A stretch of DNA of 64,000 nt from Kappaphycus alvarezii (GCA_002205965.3 NADL03000740.1:2418001-2482000); one strand, 5' to 3'. Numbered from the stretch's first letter, positions 13,683 to 25,610 are shown. The notes: generated by a model from the letters alone, not told the origin. Translations and numbers: made by a program.

Positions 13683-14617
13683 TTAATTTAAAAATTCAAT
13701 TTCAGCTATCATCGAAGAAGTCCTATGCCTTGACAAAGCTGCACTTCTTATTTCCTTAGCGGCAAACAAAAAGCTACGGTCCGAGCTATTACTTCCTTCC
13801 CTGTCCTTCCTCATACCTTTATCACACTCATCAACTTCAAGGATGATGTCGTCAAAAAGTGGATCCTTCTCTGCCATATCCTAAGCAAACCAGAAGTGTC
13901 TTCATTGCGCTTAGTATCTGAGGATTAGGTAGCCTGGTATCGATTTGTTTTCCGGCTTGGTCTGGTTTTTGAGAAACAAATTGGTAATCTCAGCAATGAT
14001 GAGCTCTTGAGCAGATGAGAAGGCTTTCGCTTCTGATCTTTTGTTTTTCTGTGGGCATTAGTTACCCAAATGCACTTAAGAAGTGCATATTACCAGTCGT
14101 AACTAAAACTCTTTAGCGTGGTAGAGGAGGATAATAGGAGGTGCCACCGTCATCGCTGCTTTCATCATGTCGAATGACTGTTGTATCACCTGCTTCGGAG
14201 TCCGCAGTTCTTTTTCCGCTTAATAAACTGACATATTCTTCTACTGGGGTCGGAGGAGAAGGAGGAGGAGTAGGTAGTGCAGGAAGGTTAATCTGTATCG
14301 GGTTATCAGGGTTATTTGATAGCAATAGGGGAGTGATCTGCAGTGTGACGGTAGGTATTGGCGATGAGACTGGAGTCTGGGATGGTATGGTCTGAGTGGA
14401 TGGGTGAAAATCGAGAATTAGCGTTTGTCGAATATGCTAGGCTGGGCGGTATTTTTGCATGGGTAGGTGACATGTTCCTTGGGTTGTGGTGCGAATTATG
14501 AATATTTTCGCATCCATGAGTCGTTTGGGAAGGTATATAGTCGGATGAAAGGGAGCGGTTTGAGGGGAGAAAGCTTGGATTCAGGATGAAGAATTTTCTG
14601 TTTGAGAGGCTAATCAT
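13683..14617 (-). pseudogene. Decayed unknown protein gene, Pro/Ser-rich then charged
   Basis: Minus-strand pieces in neighbouring frames have protein-like composition unlike the surrounding AT-rich DNA. There is a Ser/His/Pro-rich piece (14,617-14,312) and a piece with PALPTPPPSPPTPVEEY and ESSDDGG (14,325-14,113). A helical Lys/Glu/Ala piece lies near 14,060-13,930 (KNKRSEAKAFSSAQEL). The last piece contains DPLFDDIILEVDECDKG and FAAKEIRSAALSRHR (13,877-13,683). Together they suggest one protein of about 300 residues, with a disordered N-terminus and helical C-terminus, broken by frame shifts. I do not recognise the family. A SANT/Myb-like or transposon accessory protein is possible. Confidence 0.35.
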
Positions 14618-14619
14618 TA

Positions 14620-17600
14620 CTGATGGCTCACAAGCCCCGCCAAATTACAAAAACATGATTTTGTACAATTATTGGAACTAATTGGATTTTAAGTGTCTTG
14701 AGATAGTATTAGTATCAATTTGTGACCTGTACAAGTTGTCATCCGTGTAGAGAAAAAAAGTTCACGAAGTATGCCTATCGTAAAACCTCTAATTTATCTC
14801 AAAAATTTTCAAGTCGAACTGAATGTAAATTATGAATCGAACCATTTATTCAAGTCTGGAAGTTGGAGATCGAGATATAAAGCTAGTATATTGTACTGAT
14901 TCTTGAATACCACAATATATTGTGCATAGCGAAACTGAATTCTTCCAAAAAGTATCCCATCATCGGGTCCGATACTCACCTTCCTGACGTTTTCCTTTAA
15001 AATGCTTCCCTAATCGACAAAATTTCGCACTATTCTACAATTCATATAGTTCCCCAGCGAATTGAATACTAAATTTCATTTTCGTCGTAGCGATCATTTT
15101 TTGAAGGAATATAATCAAAAATAACCCATTTCACACAAATATGAATACTTCCACGTTGTATTTGGAAAATAATAAGTTGAACCTGTAAAAAATCTCAATA
15201 ATACTCAATGTGACGAAAATTTCAAAAGCACGCGTATTTAAAAGATTTTCCGTCTAAATTAAAAAAATTGGAAGGAAAAATCTTTTATTTCAAAGAAACA
15301 CAAGAAATTCCATCAATTTGCAGAAAAAAAGATATTAAAAGGCAGCTGACCAATAAAGCAGATTGTAAGAGAAATTTTCAGGTTTCACACTTTGACAGAA
15401 TTTTGCGCTACTGATCAATGAAATAAATAAGAGCAGTCCATAGATAATAAAACCTACATTTAATTTTCATAGGGATGGTATTTTTCCTTTACATAGCGTC
15501 AGGGTCTTGGAGTGAGAAGAATTATTGGCGATTCAAGTAGCGTAGAAGTTAATTTTTACATGCAGAACTGAAACTTTGAAGAGAAGAAATTACTGGTGTG
15601 GAATTCAAGACAATATATCCCTAGTGGTGAGACATTCGGTTTCGTATCGTCAAATATCGAGGATGATCTTGTAGAAGGGAAATTTGAGGGAAATGACATG
15701 AGTAAATTAAAAATTAATTGCACCGCCGGCTGTCATTTGAGCGAATAGGAATATAAAACATTACTTTTTGTTATAAAAAGTTTATACGTAGTTTGATTGA
15801 ATGAGAAATTCGGCGTGGAATTTTGGTATGATAATCATGAAAACACCTCTGCTGACGCACGAGTATTTTTTTACTACTTAAAAGGGGACTATGGGACCCA
15901 CGCATATATATATGAGTTCATTGTACTATAAATGATGCAGTTGTTCCCAGCATACACGAAGAATATAACTACCGAGATATCTTCACTTACCTTACGCATT
16001 ACTTTCAGTTTGATCCACACATTTCCAAACGGTTTAAGAAGAAAAAAGAAACATAAAGCGATTAAAAATTCGCCTCCGTTCCTCTGACTGTTGATGAAAT
16101 TTTCGACTATTGCTACCGTATGTAAAAATTATCCTTTATATAAACGTTTAGTTTAATGACAGAATGAATACTCCAGGTGAGATTTGAGAAAATAAGAATA
16201 ACCTTGGGGGATTTTTTTGAGTATATTACTGTGCCGCCTCGTTTTTCAGAGAGTAACAATAGTATACCGCTTTATACAGAATAGTTTCGAACAAAAGAAC
16301 TGAAATCTCGAATTTACTCACCCGGAAAAATAACGAAAGGGTGAAATATAATCCAAATTTTGTTGACGTTATCTGTGATAATATTGTTCCAAAAATATGC
16401 CTGCAGGATAAAGCAATTTTCAATGTTTTACATTTCCTATAAAATGAAAGCGAGGGAAACCTAAATTTCTTCGTTGAAAGTACAGAATCTCCCTCCGGTG
16501 GGCTCAAATACCGATTTTAAAGTTCTTTCTTTCAAATACGCTCTACAGGATACAAGCATGAGTTAATGGAGCGCATAAGGCTTTAAATAGCACCAGAATG
16601 TTTTCAAAAATTAGGAAACTTATCAATATAGGTTTTTGAGAAGGAGTGAGTGATTTCATTGAAGTTTCTTGCTCAGTTAATATATTTACTAAAAATGTAA
16701 TGTTTTGAATTTCGAATGGGCTAGACGAACCACTAGGGGGATTTATTCATGAATAAATGGGGAGAAAAATAGGATTGAATGTAGTCCATACTTGCTGCTC
16801 AATTTTTCATATGACTTGAATTGTTGCCGTCGATCGCTGTTCCTGTGTCATGTGTGAAGGAGCAATCATAATTCCACTCCACGACAAATATTCAAGGGAG
16901 TCGTTTCATATTACTACATATAGAAATTTTAATTTATGGTGCTTGGGTTAGGATTATCATTTATATTTGATTTGGTCATTGAGAATACTATTTTCAGCTA
17001 ATTTTTGTTTGAAAATAATTTCAAAGAAAAATATTGAAAATAAATATACTGCGTCCAATAAGAATGTATCAATCACTGTAAACATCAAATATATTGATAT
17101 TTAGAAGAATGAAGTGCATTAAAGCGATGTTTTATTCAATACACTGGGTTATCGAGATATTTTGGTAGTTTTAGCTTTCTACTCTTATTTTAAAGAGGGG
17201 CTAATTTTTGGTTTATTTTAATGTATGTAAGAGGTGGACGATTTCCCGCTTATTTTAAATGAATTACTGAAATCAATTGGGAATATTAATTGATTTGCAA
17301 ATCTTCGAACTTCTATCAAATACTGTAGAATATATTTTCTTGAGCAATTTATTCTAAATTGTGTACATATGGCTTAAGGGCAAAGTAACTACATTGGTAT
17401 CGAAACTATTTTAGAATAAAAAAATTTCACATGCGCACTGCTTTCCACGATCTTTGGCCTGACTTTAATGATTGACAAACTGTCATAATCCTTTTTCATT
17501 ATAGTTGCAGAAATTTTTGAAGAATTGATGGGAGAAACTTAATTATATTTTATTTTATTGATCAAAGCGCTTGCATACCTTTACACATTTTGTGGTCATT

Positions 17601-17690
17601 TATTGTAAATTTATGGTAAAGGTAGATTTTTTGGATGTTTTAGCACAGAATATTAAGACCGTCATCAATTTCTGTGGAAAATACGAAGAT
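14620..17690. other. AT-rich region, no gene seen
   Basis: Continuation of the AT-rich DNA. Only one frame reaches about 90 codons (16,226-16,507, minus), without recognisable content. No repeats with obvious boundaries. Confidence 0.6.
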
Positions 17691-18112
17691 TCACATGATA
17701 TTTAGAATGAGATCAAAGCATTGAACCTCAAAACACTTTGAGAGAACAGTTGAACTGTATCGAGCAAATCCATAGCAAATTATATCAGAGATAAGAGATA
17801 CATCTTCTGTGGAGCTGGGATAACCCCAACTATTTGGCTTCCGGGATACTCTATGTGAACGACGGGGGATGAATGGATAGGGGCCATTCTGAAGTGAAAA
17901 ATGATTGTCGCTTTCCAGGGACAACTCTACTTCTTCAGTATCTTGCGCTGCAGGGTAATCTGTGGAAATGTGTCCCACTGAGAACTTTTCTTCAACTGGG
18001 AAAATGATTCGTTCGTAATACTCTTCGAAATCTTCTGTAGTACATTGAACTTCTGAATTTCCAGACTCATTGGAAATTGCGTCTCGAAATACAGCCATTT
18101 TCTCTGCCTCAA
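17691..18112 (-). pseudogene. Copia integrase-RT linker fragment
   Basis: Continues the integrase fragment after a frame shift. RDIEAEKMAVFRDAISNESG matches the stretch after the copia core where the element's own sequence begins to vary. An acidic, disordered linker follows (EEVELSLESDN, PRRSHRVSRKPNSWGYP), and PRRSxRxxxKP is the familiar motif just before copia RT. The coding similarity stops at 17,691. Confidence 0.65.
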
Positions 18113-18154
18113 TATCTCGAAGCTTTTAACTTCTACTTTTAAAGGAGTAACCCA

Positions 18155-19054
18155 TCACAAGGACCTCCCTTGACCTCCGATCCAGCATTTTAAGGTTTCT
18201 TCTAGGGACCAAATACCAGCATCGTGATCCGAATACTCGCAGATACAATATATTTGGAATTGTCCCGTCCCCAAAGAAATATGGGGTAACGTTTCTGGTA
18301 GAGTGCTGTAGTTTACTTGGTTCAGAACATAAACAGCGGTGGAGGGATCGTCTGCCCAGAAGTGTTTGGGAGGACTCTTATGATGCAGCATCGAGCGGAT
18401 CAGGTTGAGAAGTGTACGATTCATTCGTTCAGCAATAACATTTTGCCGAGGCGAGTGCGATACGGTGATCTGATGTTGAATAGCTTCTGAGTCTAGTAAA
18501 TCCTTGAAAGCGGAATGAAGATACTCCCCGCCATTTTCCGATCGTAAATCTTTGAGGAGAAGATGATCTTTTGCCGGAGCAGTATTACTGTTATGACATT
18601 CATGAAAGTGAATTTCCTTTAGATATCGACCAGTATGTTTTTCAGCAAGTGCCTTGTACTTTTTGAAACATTCCATAACCTTTGAATTGAGCTTCAAAGT
18701 GTAGACGGTCGTTGATTTGGAGCAGTCGTCAGTAAATGATAGAAAAAACCTTGCGCCGCCAAGCGAAGGAATCTCGATAGGTCCCAAAACATCGTAGTGA
18801 ACTAGCTCAAGGAGCTTTGTAGACCGAGTATCCCTTTTCTTAGGGATCGGGGCGCGATGTGACTTGCAGAGGATAGAACCAACGCAAGAGTCATTCTCGT
18901 TTGAGTCCTTTAGCGTATTGCCCCGTACGGCCCCATTTCTGACCATTGACTTGATCGCACTGGTGTTGACGTGTACAAGTCTTTCGTGCCATGTTGGAAG
19001 GGAATTAGGCAATGACACCTCTGGAGCAGTATGCATTGATGAGTCCTGGGCCAT
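18155..19054 (-). CDS. Copia integrase fragment
   Basis: About 300 residues. The GAG-pre-integrase signature is TWHERLVHVNTSAIKSMV, with a later C..C-like SCVGSILCKSHR. The integrase core follows: LVHYDVLGPIE with the first Asp, DLRSENGGEYLHSAF with the second, and HSPRQNVIAERMNRTLLNLIR with the catalytic Glu. HHKSPPKHFWADDPSTAVYVLNQV is typical of copia just after the core. The frame ends early at GQGRSL, and the reading resumes one base off (KLRDIEAEKMAVFRDAIS), so the stop is probably a frame break. The N-terminus is not a natural start. Confidence 0.85.
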   Translation of the reverse strand: MAQDSSMHTAPEVSLPNSLPTWHERLVHVNTSAIKSMVRNGAVRGNTLKDSNENDSCVGSILCKSHRAPIPKKRDTRSTKLLELVHYDVLGPIEIPSLGGARFFLSFTDDCSKSTTVYTLKLNSKVMECFKKYKALAEKHTGRYLKEIHFHECHNSNTAPAKDHLLLKDLRSENGGEYLHSAFKDLLDSEAIQHQITVSHSPRQNVIAERMNRTLLNLIRSMLHHKSPPKHFWADDPSTAVYVLNQVNYSTLPETLPHISLGTGQFQIYCICEYSDHDAGIWSLEETLKCWIGGQGRSL

Positions 19055-19918
19055 GTCAAACGTATATAAACTTTTAACAAGTCTTCTAATGGCAAGGGTA
19101 GAGCTATTTGTACCACTCAGGTGAGAAAATCCCTTGCGGTCAAAATGAGAGTTGATCCCTCAATCTTCCTGGGAGATACCGACTCTCTGGAAACCCCTAC
19201 TTCCACTCTCCATGATGCTTACGAAATCACAGTCTCTTCACCTTTCCAACATTGCTTCCTTTCCAAGGGAGCCCGGGAAGCCCGCGCTGCCGCCATTGCG
19301 CGCGGAACGACGGAAACTGAGGAATTTGGCGACAGAAGTCGCCGCCATTCCTGGCCAAGGTTCACCTGGATGCCCGCAACTTCGATTGTAGTCTTTGTCG
19401 TTAGCCTTTAACTCCCTGGGATGCTCCTCGGTGACCACATCTAAGGTCGTCGACGAGTATGTGGCTGTCATCGCGGCCCACATCGGAAGCTCTAAGGCAC
19501 AGGTACCATTTCGGCTTCATCAAAAGCTGAAGTATGTCATTTGGTCCATTTGTGCAGCTCCAGTGATTGGACGTAGTCCGCAACTTGCAGAAGTTTGCCT
19601 CCCGCTCTAACGCTAGTCAATTTTAGTGCCTTGTACGTTGAACTTCACTAGTCTGTTGATAAAGCACCCCAATCCATTTGCCCTTTCCAAAATTCATTTG
19701 CTGGAAAGATTAATATACAGATCTCGGGGCTATTTTACTATTTAAAATGCATGTAACAGTCAACTGCAGTGTACATGATTGTTTTATAGTTTTATTTTTT
19801 GCTACTCAAACTCGCTATCCAGTCACTTTTTAATCACTACGCGTTTCAAATTTGCCGCGGCCCTATTTTAGAAAAAGAACACTGATATTCGCATTCTGTC
19901 TACCTAAGAAGCGCATTT

Positions 19919-20450
19919 CGTTACACCACGTGGAAAAGACAAGATAAAGCAAGTCCGCGCGCGCGTTATCTCTACGGTAAAAATCCCCTGGGTAATCTCC
20001 GTGCTCGGATTCCCGCGACTAGTTATTTCAGGTATGAAATCCCGGAGTAATCCTCAGTTGTGAAACATTCACAATCAACTTACCGGACGGGGCATTGACA
20101 TGCCCAGGTGCCAGGAAGTAGATTGCGGTTACAATTCGTAGAGTTGCGGGTTTCGGCTTTTGGGTTGGTTCTTGTTGTTCAAATCGGTACTACCTTCTAC
20201 CCTTGCAGGGAAGAACTTAGTCGTTTTATAGGAGACTAATCATAGTAAGAGATACTCTAAATTTTGTCTCCACTTTGTCGTTTTATAGGAGACTAATCAT
20301 AGTAAGAGATACTTTAGATTGTCTCCACTAGGGGAGGAAGGAGAGAGAATTATTAAAATATTTGATACGAAATGCTGAGTAGTAAGGAGAGGTGATGAAC
20401 CACGAAATCATATGACAGATTAATCTCGTAGAGTGCATTGATTCACGACA
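19919..20450 (-). repeat. LTR of outer copia (3' LTR on minus strand)
   Basis: Matches 33,307-33,779 over its full length with many substitutions. It ends with CA at 20,449-20,450. Its first two plus-strand bases are CG where the other copy has TG. It is longer than its partner because of a 57-bp internal tandem duplication. A purine tract on the minus strand lies directly beside it at 20,457-20,469. Confidence 0.85.
20221..20329. repeat. 57-bp tandem duplication inside the LTR
   Basis: The block containing GGAGACTAATCATAGTAAG occurs twice here, beginning at 20,221 and 20,278. It is present once in the partner LTR near 33,607. The duplication therefore arose in this copy. Confidence 0.85.
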
Positions 20451-20467
20451 CTAGAACTTCTCCTTTT

Positions 20468-21022
20468 TCAAGCTTGAGTATCAAAGCTTTCAGTCCACCC
20501 TGTCGACGTTAATTCTACATTGTCAGTTCGCATTAGGACAAGTAGTGGGTGGTCATGAGGTAGAATTTCAGAACGTTTAAGTCCATCGGCGTAAATCTGC
20601 TTCCCTTTGATCCATGCTATACTCCTGATCTCTTTTTGGGTAAACAGAGATTCTCTAATCGCAGCGAAGTCATTTTTCAAATGATTCTCTATTGTGTGCG
20701 CTTTTCCGCCACTCAATTTAATGCCTTCCAATAGTCAACATATTCGTCCATCGGAATATCAGATCGTATTACTTCGCACAATCTGCGATGAGGCATTATA
20801 TTTGAATTATAATTCACATATTAATGCCTCATCGCAGCCATTTACAAGCGCCAATAGCTCAGCATCAATCACAGATCGTATGACTCTGCGACACTTCTTC
20901 ATGTCATAGGGTATTACATTGGCGTTATCATTCTCATCTGCAAGAACAACGATAAAATCAGCTTGAGATGCTAAATTATTTGCATTAACAAATGAAGAGT
21001 CTGTGAGCAGGGTCAATCTCAA
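20468..21022 (-). pseudogene. Outer copia RNase H
   Basis: The minus strand gives SLRLTLLTDSSFVNANNLAS, then QADFIVVLADENDNANVI and KCRRVIRSVIDAELLALVNG. These are the copia RNase H start with the DSSF acidic site and the K.RRV.RSV..AEL box. After a disturbed stretch (an inverted duplication at 20,783-20,837) it resumes with IRSDIPMDEYVD, FAAIRESLFTQKEIRSIAWI and KGKQIYADGLK, the normal end of the domain. The stop is 17 bp from the LTR, a tight spacing usual for copia. Confidence 0.8.
20783..20837. repeat. Near-perfect 55-bp inverted repeat within RNase H
   Basis: Perfect 16-bp arms (20,783-20,798 and 20,822-20,837, starting CTGCGATGAGG and ending CCTCATCGCAG) flank an almost palindromic AT-rich centre. 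It interrupts the RNase H reading just after the CDEAL residues. It looks like a local inverted duplication, for example a template switch, in this copy. Confidence 0.75.
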
Positions 21023-21059
21023 TGAGCCCTTGTCTAAATTGATATATTTAGGTCCAATT

Positions 21060-21894
21060 TCATACGCCTCTCGTCAGTAATATATCACACCCATGACACT
21101 TTTCTCTGATGTTCTGAGTCCTTTTTCGATATGACCGGTGAGGAGTTGAACACAACTGGAAATACCCGGGCGACAGTTGGTCGCAAATACTGCATATTTG
21201 CCCTGACACTAACTGCCTTCGCTTTTGAGTATACAGTCTGTACATTCTTCAACTTTCCAAAATTTGTTAGCGAATACAGTCTCTCAGCCTCACGAGATAC
21301 GCATGAAATGTTGAAAATGCAACTATTCCCAGTTTATAAACGCGTAGGAGGCTTTTTCTTAAATATGCTCGATTGGTCCTCCTCTTGTGCTAAAAATATT
21401 TAGATCCGACTCCACAAGAATCGTCCACTTGAAATATAATGATGTTGGGTAGTGAAACATGGCTATTTCGATACAGAATACAGCGGTCTGTATTGCATTG
21501 TGTTATAGACAGATTCTCAATGTGTTGGTTACTTTAATTGATAAGACAGTGTAAAACTGACTCTTTAATTCCATATAGAGTTACTCCTACTCTGTGTATA
21601 CTTTGGATAATGTCTCTGGTGTATGCATCATGGCCTGGTTGCATAGAAGGCAAACAGAGGGCAAGCATTTGTCCGAACTTTTAAAATTATCGGTGAACTA
21701 GTTGGTATCTCTACAGCATTTTTTTCACGATAGTTCTGGGCAATTGGTCGAGATTTGAGAATTTCTGGACTTCCAACTTTTTTCTTAAACAAATCGACAA
21801 AACGAGTTCCGTATATACGTGAAAACTTCGGTTCCCTACTTTTCTTCACGAAATGGAGTACTCCTGCCTTATTAAGGCCAGAGAGGTCTTTCAT
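21060..21894 (-). pseudogene. Outer copia reverse transcriptase remnants
   Basis: The best-preserved part (21,894-21,628) reads MKDLSGLNKAGVLHFV, SRIYGTRFVDLFKKK and KSRPIAQNYREK. This is the N-terminal half of a copia RT of the kind found in fungi and oomycetes (R.YG.RFVD, KSR.V.Q.Y). The catalytic half (21,600-21,250) is too damaged to show a YVDD box. The C-terminal connection reappears near 21,200-21,080 (VVFNSSPVISKK, VSWVxYITDERR). Confidence 0.65.
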
Positions 21895-22389
21895 GTAGGA
21901 TTTCTTAATTTCCCTGTACCAACATCAGCAATCTGAACGAAGTCTTCTGAGCCAGTCGTTGTGTACAGTGCATGATCTATAAATAGTGCCTCTGAAGCAC
22001 TTGTCTCTCAGTGGGATCTAAATGTTTCCATTTTGACTGCATATGATCTGAAAAGCTTTCTGCTGTGTATCATTTCCACACAGACTGTTTCTTTTTCTTT
22101 CGAAACAAATTTGAATTTCCCTTGCCATCAATTAGATTTGGCCCGGTAAATTCGAACTGGAGGTCCAAAAGGTATTGCGTCTAATTCTAACTGTTCCTCT
22201 CCGTATGATCCGCTGTATTTTGAAGCAAAAGAAACCTCCTTATATTTCGGTTGCACTCTAGCCACCTCATCCATTGTTTATTCAATTTCCTTCGCGCTCT
22301 CTATATGTTGCGGTGCGGGAATATTCCAGGCTGGTCTGGGTAAAGCGCCGAAAACACATAATGTAGGGCGAACTCCTTCGGCTTACACA

Positions 22390-22975
22390 GTGCTATTTAC
22401 GAAGTGGCTTGCCATATGCAATAATCATCCGAGCTGTTGGTCTGCAGCTCGTTCCGAAGTATTTTATATGCAGCTCGTAAAGGTGCGTGGTACCTTTCGA
22501 CATGGGACGTTGATGGTTGGTTCTCCACCGGTTCTTGGAACACCTCGATACCAGCAGCACTTATTGATCCTGAAGAAATCTTTCGAGACAAAGTGAGACC
22601 CTTGATCAACTCTTATGTAGTCCAGTCCCATATAACATGTACCCAATAGCGAAGTAGTGCTTTCAAAACTGCTTTGGAAGAAACGTTTAGGAGAAATGTT
22701 GCTGATGAAAAACGTGAAGATTCGTTGACGATGTGTAGAGCTGGCCTTTTCTTAGTGTATTTTCTTTGATACATGATGGCAACAGTAACAAAACTGTTGA
22801 AACGTCCATCTCCTGTACCGACGGTTAACTTGAAACGTTCGAGCTCCACATTTGTATCGCAACGATCCGTTAGAATTTTTATAGCCTTACTTACCTCATT
22901 GGAGTACTCCTCCGGTCTGGTGTAGTTGAGCAGTTTGCCAAGCGCTGTCATGTTGGAATGCCCGAACTATCGGTT
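22390..22975 (-). pseudogene. Outer copia integrase
   Basis: The minus strand reads ELFKLNR-FGHSNMTALGKL (pre-integrase His), then FVTVAIMYQRK, RPALHIVNESSRFSSATFL and KAVLKALLRYWV. After shifts it continues with YIRVDQGSHFVSKDF (second Asp) and ENQPSTSHVERYHAPLRAAY (catalytic Glu in HVERYH). These are the core blocks of an oomycete/fungal-type copia integrase. At least two frame breaks lie near 22,600 and 22,540. Confidence 0.75.
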
Positions 22976-23199
22976 CAGTTTAAAAAGTTCAGCATCTGTA
23001 TACAAGACGTGATCTGATGCCTACCTGTACAAAAGGAAATTATTCCCCAAATACAACTTTTGAACGTAACCCTTATAATTTAAGCAGTTGTTCTGTACGC
23101 TGAGATCTGTTCCAGTATCCTTCAGGTCTTTCCGGCTTAGTAGTTTACATACGTTTCTTTCATGATGTGTTATCGAACATCACATACCAACCCAAATTC

Positions 23200-23641
23200 T
23201 GGGCACGGTATATATGGGAACAGTATAGATATAACAGCTGTTCCAATCGTACATTGCTTGCTCTCCAGACCATCTCGAACGCCAACGAAGAATGGTAGGA
23301 TCAAGCGGAATAACGGGCTATTTATGGCGATTCTTCGAAGGCTTTCCAGCGAAAATACAACGGCGGATACGGACACTCTTGTTGCACGGGCGTCTTTTAT
23401 GACAAACATCTTCCATGGGAGCACAGTACTAAGTGCATTCCAACAGGCTCGTGGATACTCTCCATCAATCCTCGGTTTAAGATCGACAGTTGTGACACAG
23501 GAACTTTTGGATGCACATATACAGACCAATGCGGCTAGAGCATTACAAAGGGTTATGCGCTCAAATGCGAGCAGACTCCTTACGGCTGAAACCATTGGAA
23601 AACAGGGACATGTGTGGATCTACTACGACACGTCTGTCTAA
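23200..23641 (+). pseudogene. Copia integrase C-terminal part (degenerate element)
   Basis: VARASFMTNIFHGSTVLSAF, RGYSPSILGL, TQELLDAHIQTNAARAL and GKQGHVWIYYDTS correspond block by block to the inner element (SRATFLSNIMFGSKILSSF, KGYTPGIVGL and so on). The catalytic region just upstream is degraded (PTKNGRIKRNN in place of HNKLGVVERKH), so the catalytic Glu is lost. Confidence 0.7.
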
Positions 23642-25070
23642 AATCAGTGAGCAAGGTGGATCAAAGTGAAGGTATTTGAAGCAACCTCATTCATGCTGAA
23701 GTGAAGACGAGCTGAAAAGGGCCCATCCATGACAGTAGCCTATAAACACGTGCGCCTCATACCAAAAGGGCACCTCGCTGAAGAAATACAAACACATGTG
23801 CTGGAGGATCTTCTATACAGCTAGATCATGGATAATAGCTTAGTACATGAGGACCAGAATGAAGAAACAGTAGAGGGAGCATTACTCGGAAGTATATCAT
23901 CAGGCAACCCGGAAAAAGATATCGGGACAACCGAGTGTGAAGATGATCCCAAACCCGGAACAGAGTTAGGCACAGACGAGCAAATTGAGTTACAAAAACT
24001 GTACAGAATTATCGGAGGCGAATAAGTCACGCAAAGACACCTCGAAAGGCTCGTTGATCGAGCTATTCAAGCAGAGATTGGCGGGGCCTGCAAGGGAGCA
24101 TACGAAGAAGTCCACGAAATTGATGTAAACAATAGCGCGAATGAAATCTCATCCCGCGTAGTTTAAAAGGTTAAATCCGAAGAACAAGAGAAGAAGCGAT
24201 TGAAGGCAAGTATTTGCCTACATAGAAATAGAGACAAACTCAAAGGCTCTATAAGATATGACTCTTTGAATGCACTATTCTTAGCGATCCGAATCATGCT
24301 ATCAATCTCAAGTATTCTCCAATTCAGCCTAGCATGCATCGATATAAAAAGGCGTACCTCCAAAGTGGCCCAATTACAAGTGATTCATATATCTGCCCAC
24401 CGAGGGAGTTTTTGGCACCAAGGGGTACCCTTTGGAAGCAAATAGAACTCCCATACGTAATCTGTGAAGCTGGTAGGCAATGGCACTGACCCTTGAAACG
24501 GGCTACTTGAGACTGCAGGGTTCGAGCGTGCGGCATGGGATGACCAGTTATACGTGAAACGAGATACGGATAATCTTATTGTCCTAATGCTTCCAAAACT
24601 AACAGATGATTTCTTAATTGCTGTAGTACAGTCGTAAATCGACACGTTTACTTCATTTATTCAGCACGAACTCACTCTCAGTAAGGTTGTACGGGAAGGA
24701 GACGTAGAAATAAAGTTCAATGGATGCACACAATCACGCCCGGAGAAAGGTACATTGTTACTGTCAATGGAAGAATACTTCTCCAAAATTAGGACCATCG
24801 ATATGAGTATAAGCCGAAGTGCAGACTTGAATTCACCAGTTACAAATAATGAGATCCGCGCATACCGAAGGCTCGCTGGACAAATGACGTAGCTGGGATC
24901 TGGAGTTTTTCCGAAAGCCACTTTATTTGGATCGCTCATGCAACAAAAAGTTCCATCTCTTAAGGTCAGAAACCTAAAGAAGCAAATGATATGCTGCGAC
25001 ACATTAGAATATTCTAAAGATAATGTCATTCCCTAAACCGTAGTACAAAACAACGACGGCAAAGGCAAAG

Positions 25071-25610
25071 ATGTTAACGTTCTCCGATGCAGCATACAAC
25101 GTATGCAGTTCAGAGACAAACGGTCAGACAGGTCTTACGACAGGAGTTCGCTACCGAGGAAACTCAAGGGCAGATTTCTGTCACATGATTGACTGGAAGA
25201 GCACCAAGCAAAAGAGGGTATTTCATTCTTCATATGGAGCTGAAATACTCGCCAGCGCAGACGCAGACGATCGAGGCTTCACAATGGAGAAATTACTTGC
25301 AAGCATCTTTCCAGAACGCACGTTCGAACATACGCTACTCGTAGATTCAAAAGGGTTATTCGATACAATGACAACCCTGCATAATGGAAAGGAATACATG
25401 CTGCGTCAAACAGTGCAAAAAATTCGTGATTCATTCGATGCTGGTGAACTAGATCGAATTAGGTGGATCGAAGGACGTGCGAACATTGCTGATGCATTGA
25501 CAAAGATTTTCCCAAACACACACGCCATGCTTCAAAGAACGATGATAACCGGCCGCTTAGTCCTTTCAAATCATAAGACTAAGGAGCTTAAAGCCAGTGA
25601 GTGGAAGTAA
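25071..25610 (+). CDS. Copia RNase H fragment, open over 179 codons
   Basis: LTFSDAAYN carries the first acidic residue. HMIDWKSTKQKRVFHSSYGA and EILASADADDRGF follow, then LVDSKGLFDTMTTLHNG, RWIEGRANIADALTK and a C-terminal tail. The frame is uninterrupted although RT upstream is broken. It is the same family as the RNase H at 31,550-32,139 but well diverged. Confidence 0.75.
   Translation: MLTFSDAAYNVCSSETNGQTGLTTGVRYRGNSRADFCHMIDWKSTKQKRVFHSSYGAEILASADADDRGFTMEKLLASIFPERTFEHTLLVDSKGLFDTMTTLHNGKEYMLRQTVQKIRDSFDAGELDRIRWIEGRANIADALTKIFPNTHAMLQRTMITGRLVLSNHKTKELKASEWK

Larger units (their letters stand above)
17691..19610 (-). mobile_element. Truncated Ty1/copia element (gag end, GAG-pre-integrase, integrase)
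   Basis: The minus strand carries a plant-like copia polyprotein segment that stops before the reverse transcriptase. Upstream (19,610-19,120) is a poorly conserved stretch that should be gag or protease. It is followed by the GAG-pre-integrase and integrase core (19,054-18,155) and a linker with the conserved region after the core (18,112-17,691). RT and RNase H are absent below 17,690, where AT-rich DNA begins. No LTR was identified. This lineage differs from both copia families at 19.9-33.8 kb. Confidence 0.8.

Noticed and set aside
4600-17690. Organelle DNA insertion (NUMT/NUPT) as the source of the AT-rich island
   Set aside because: No recognisable mitochondrial or plastid protein, rRNA or tRNA sequence in any frame or strand.
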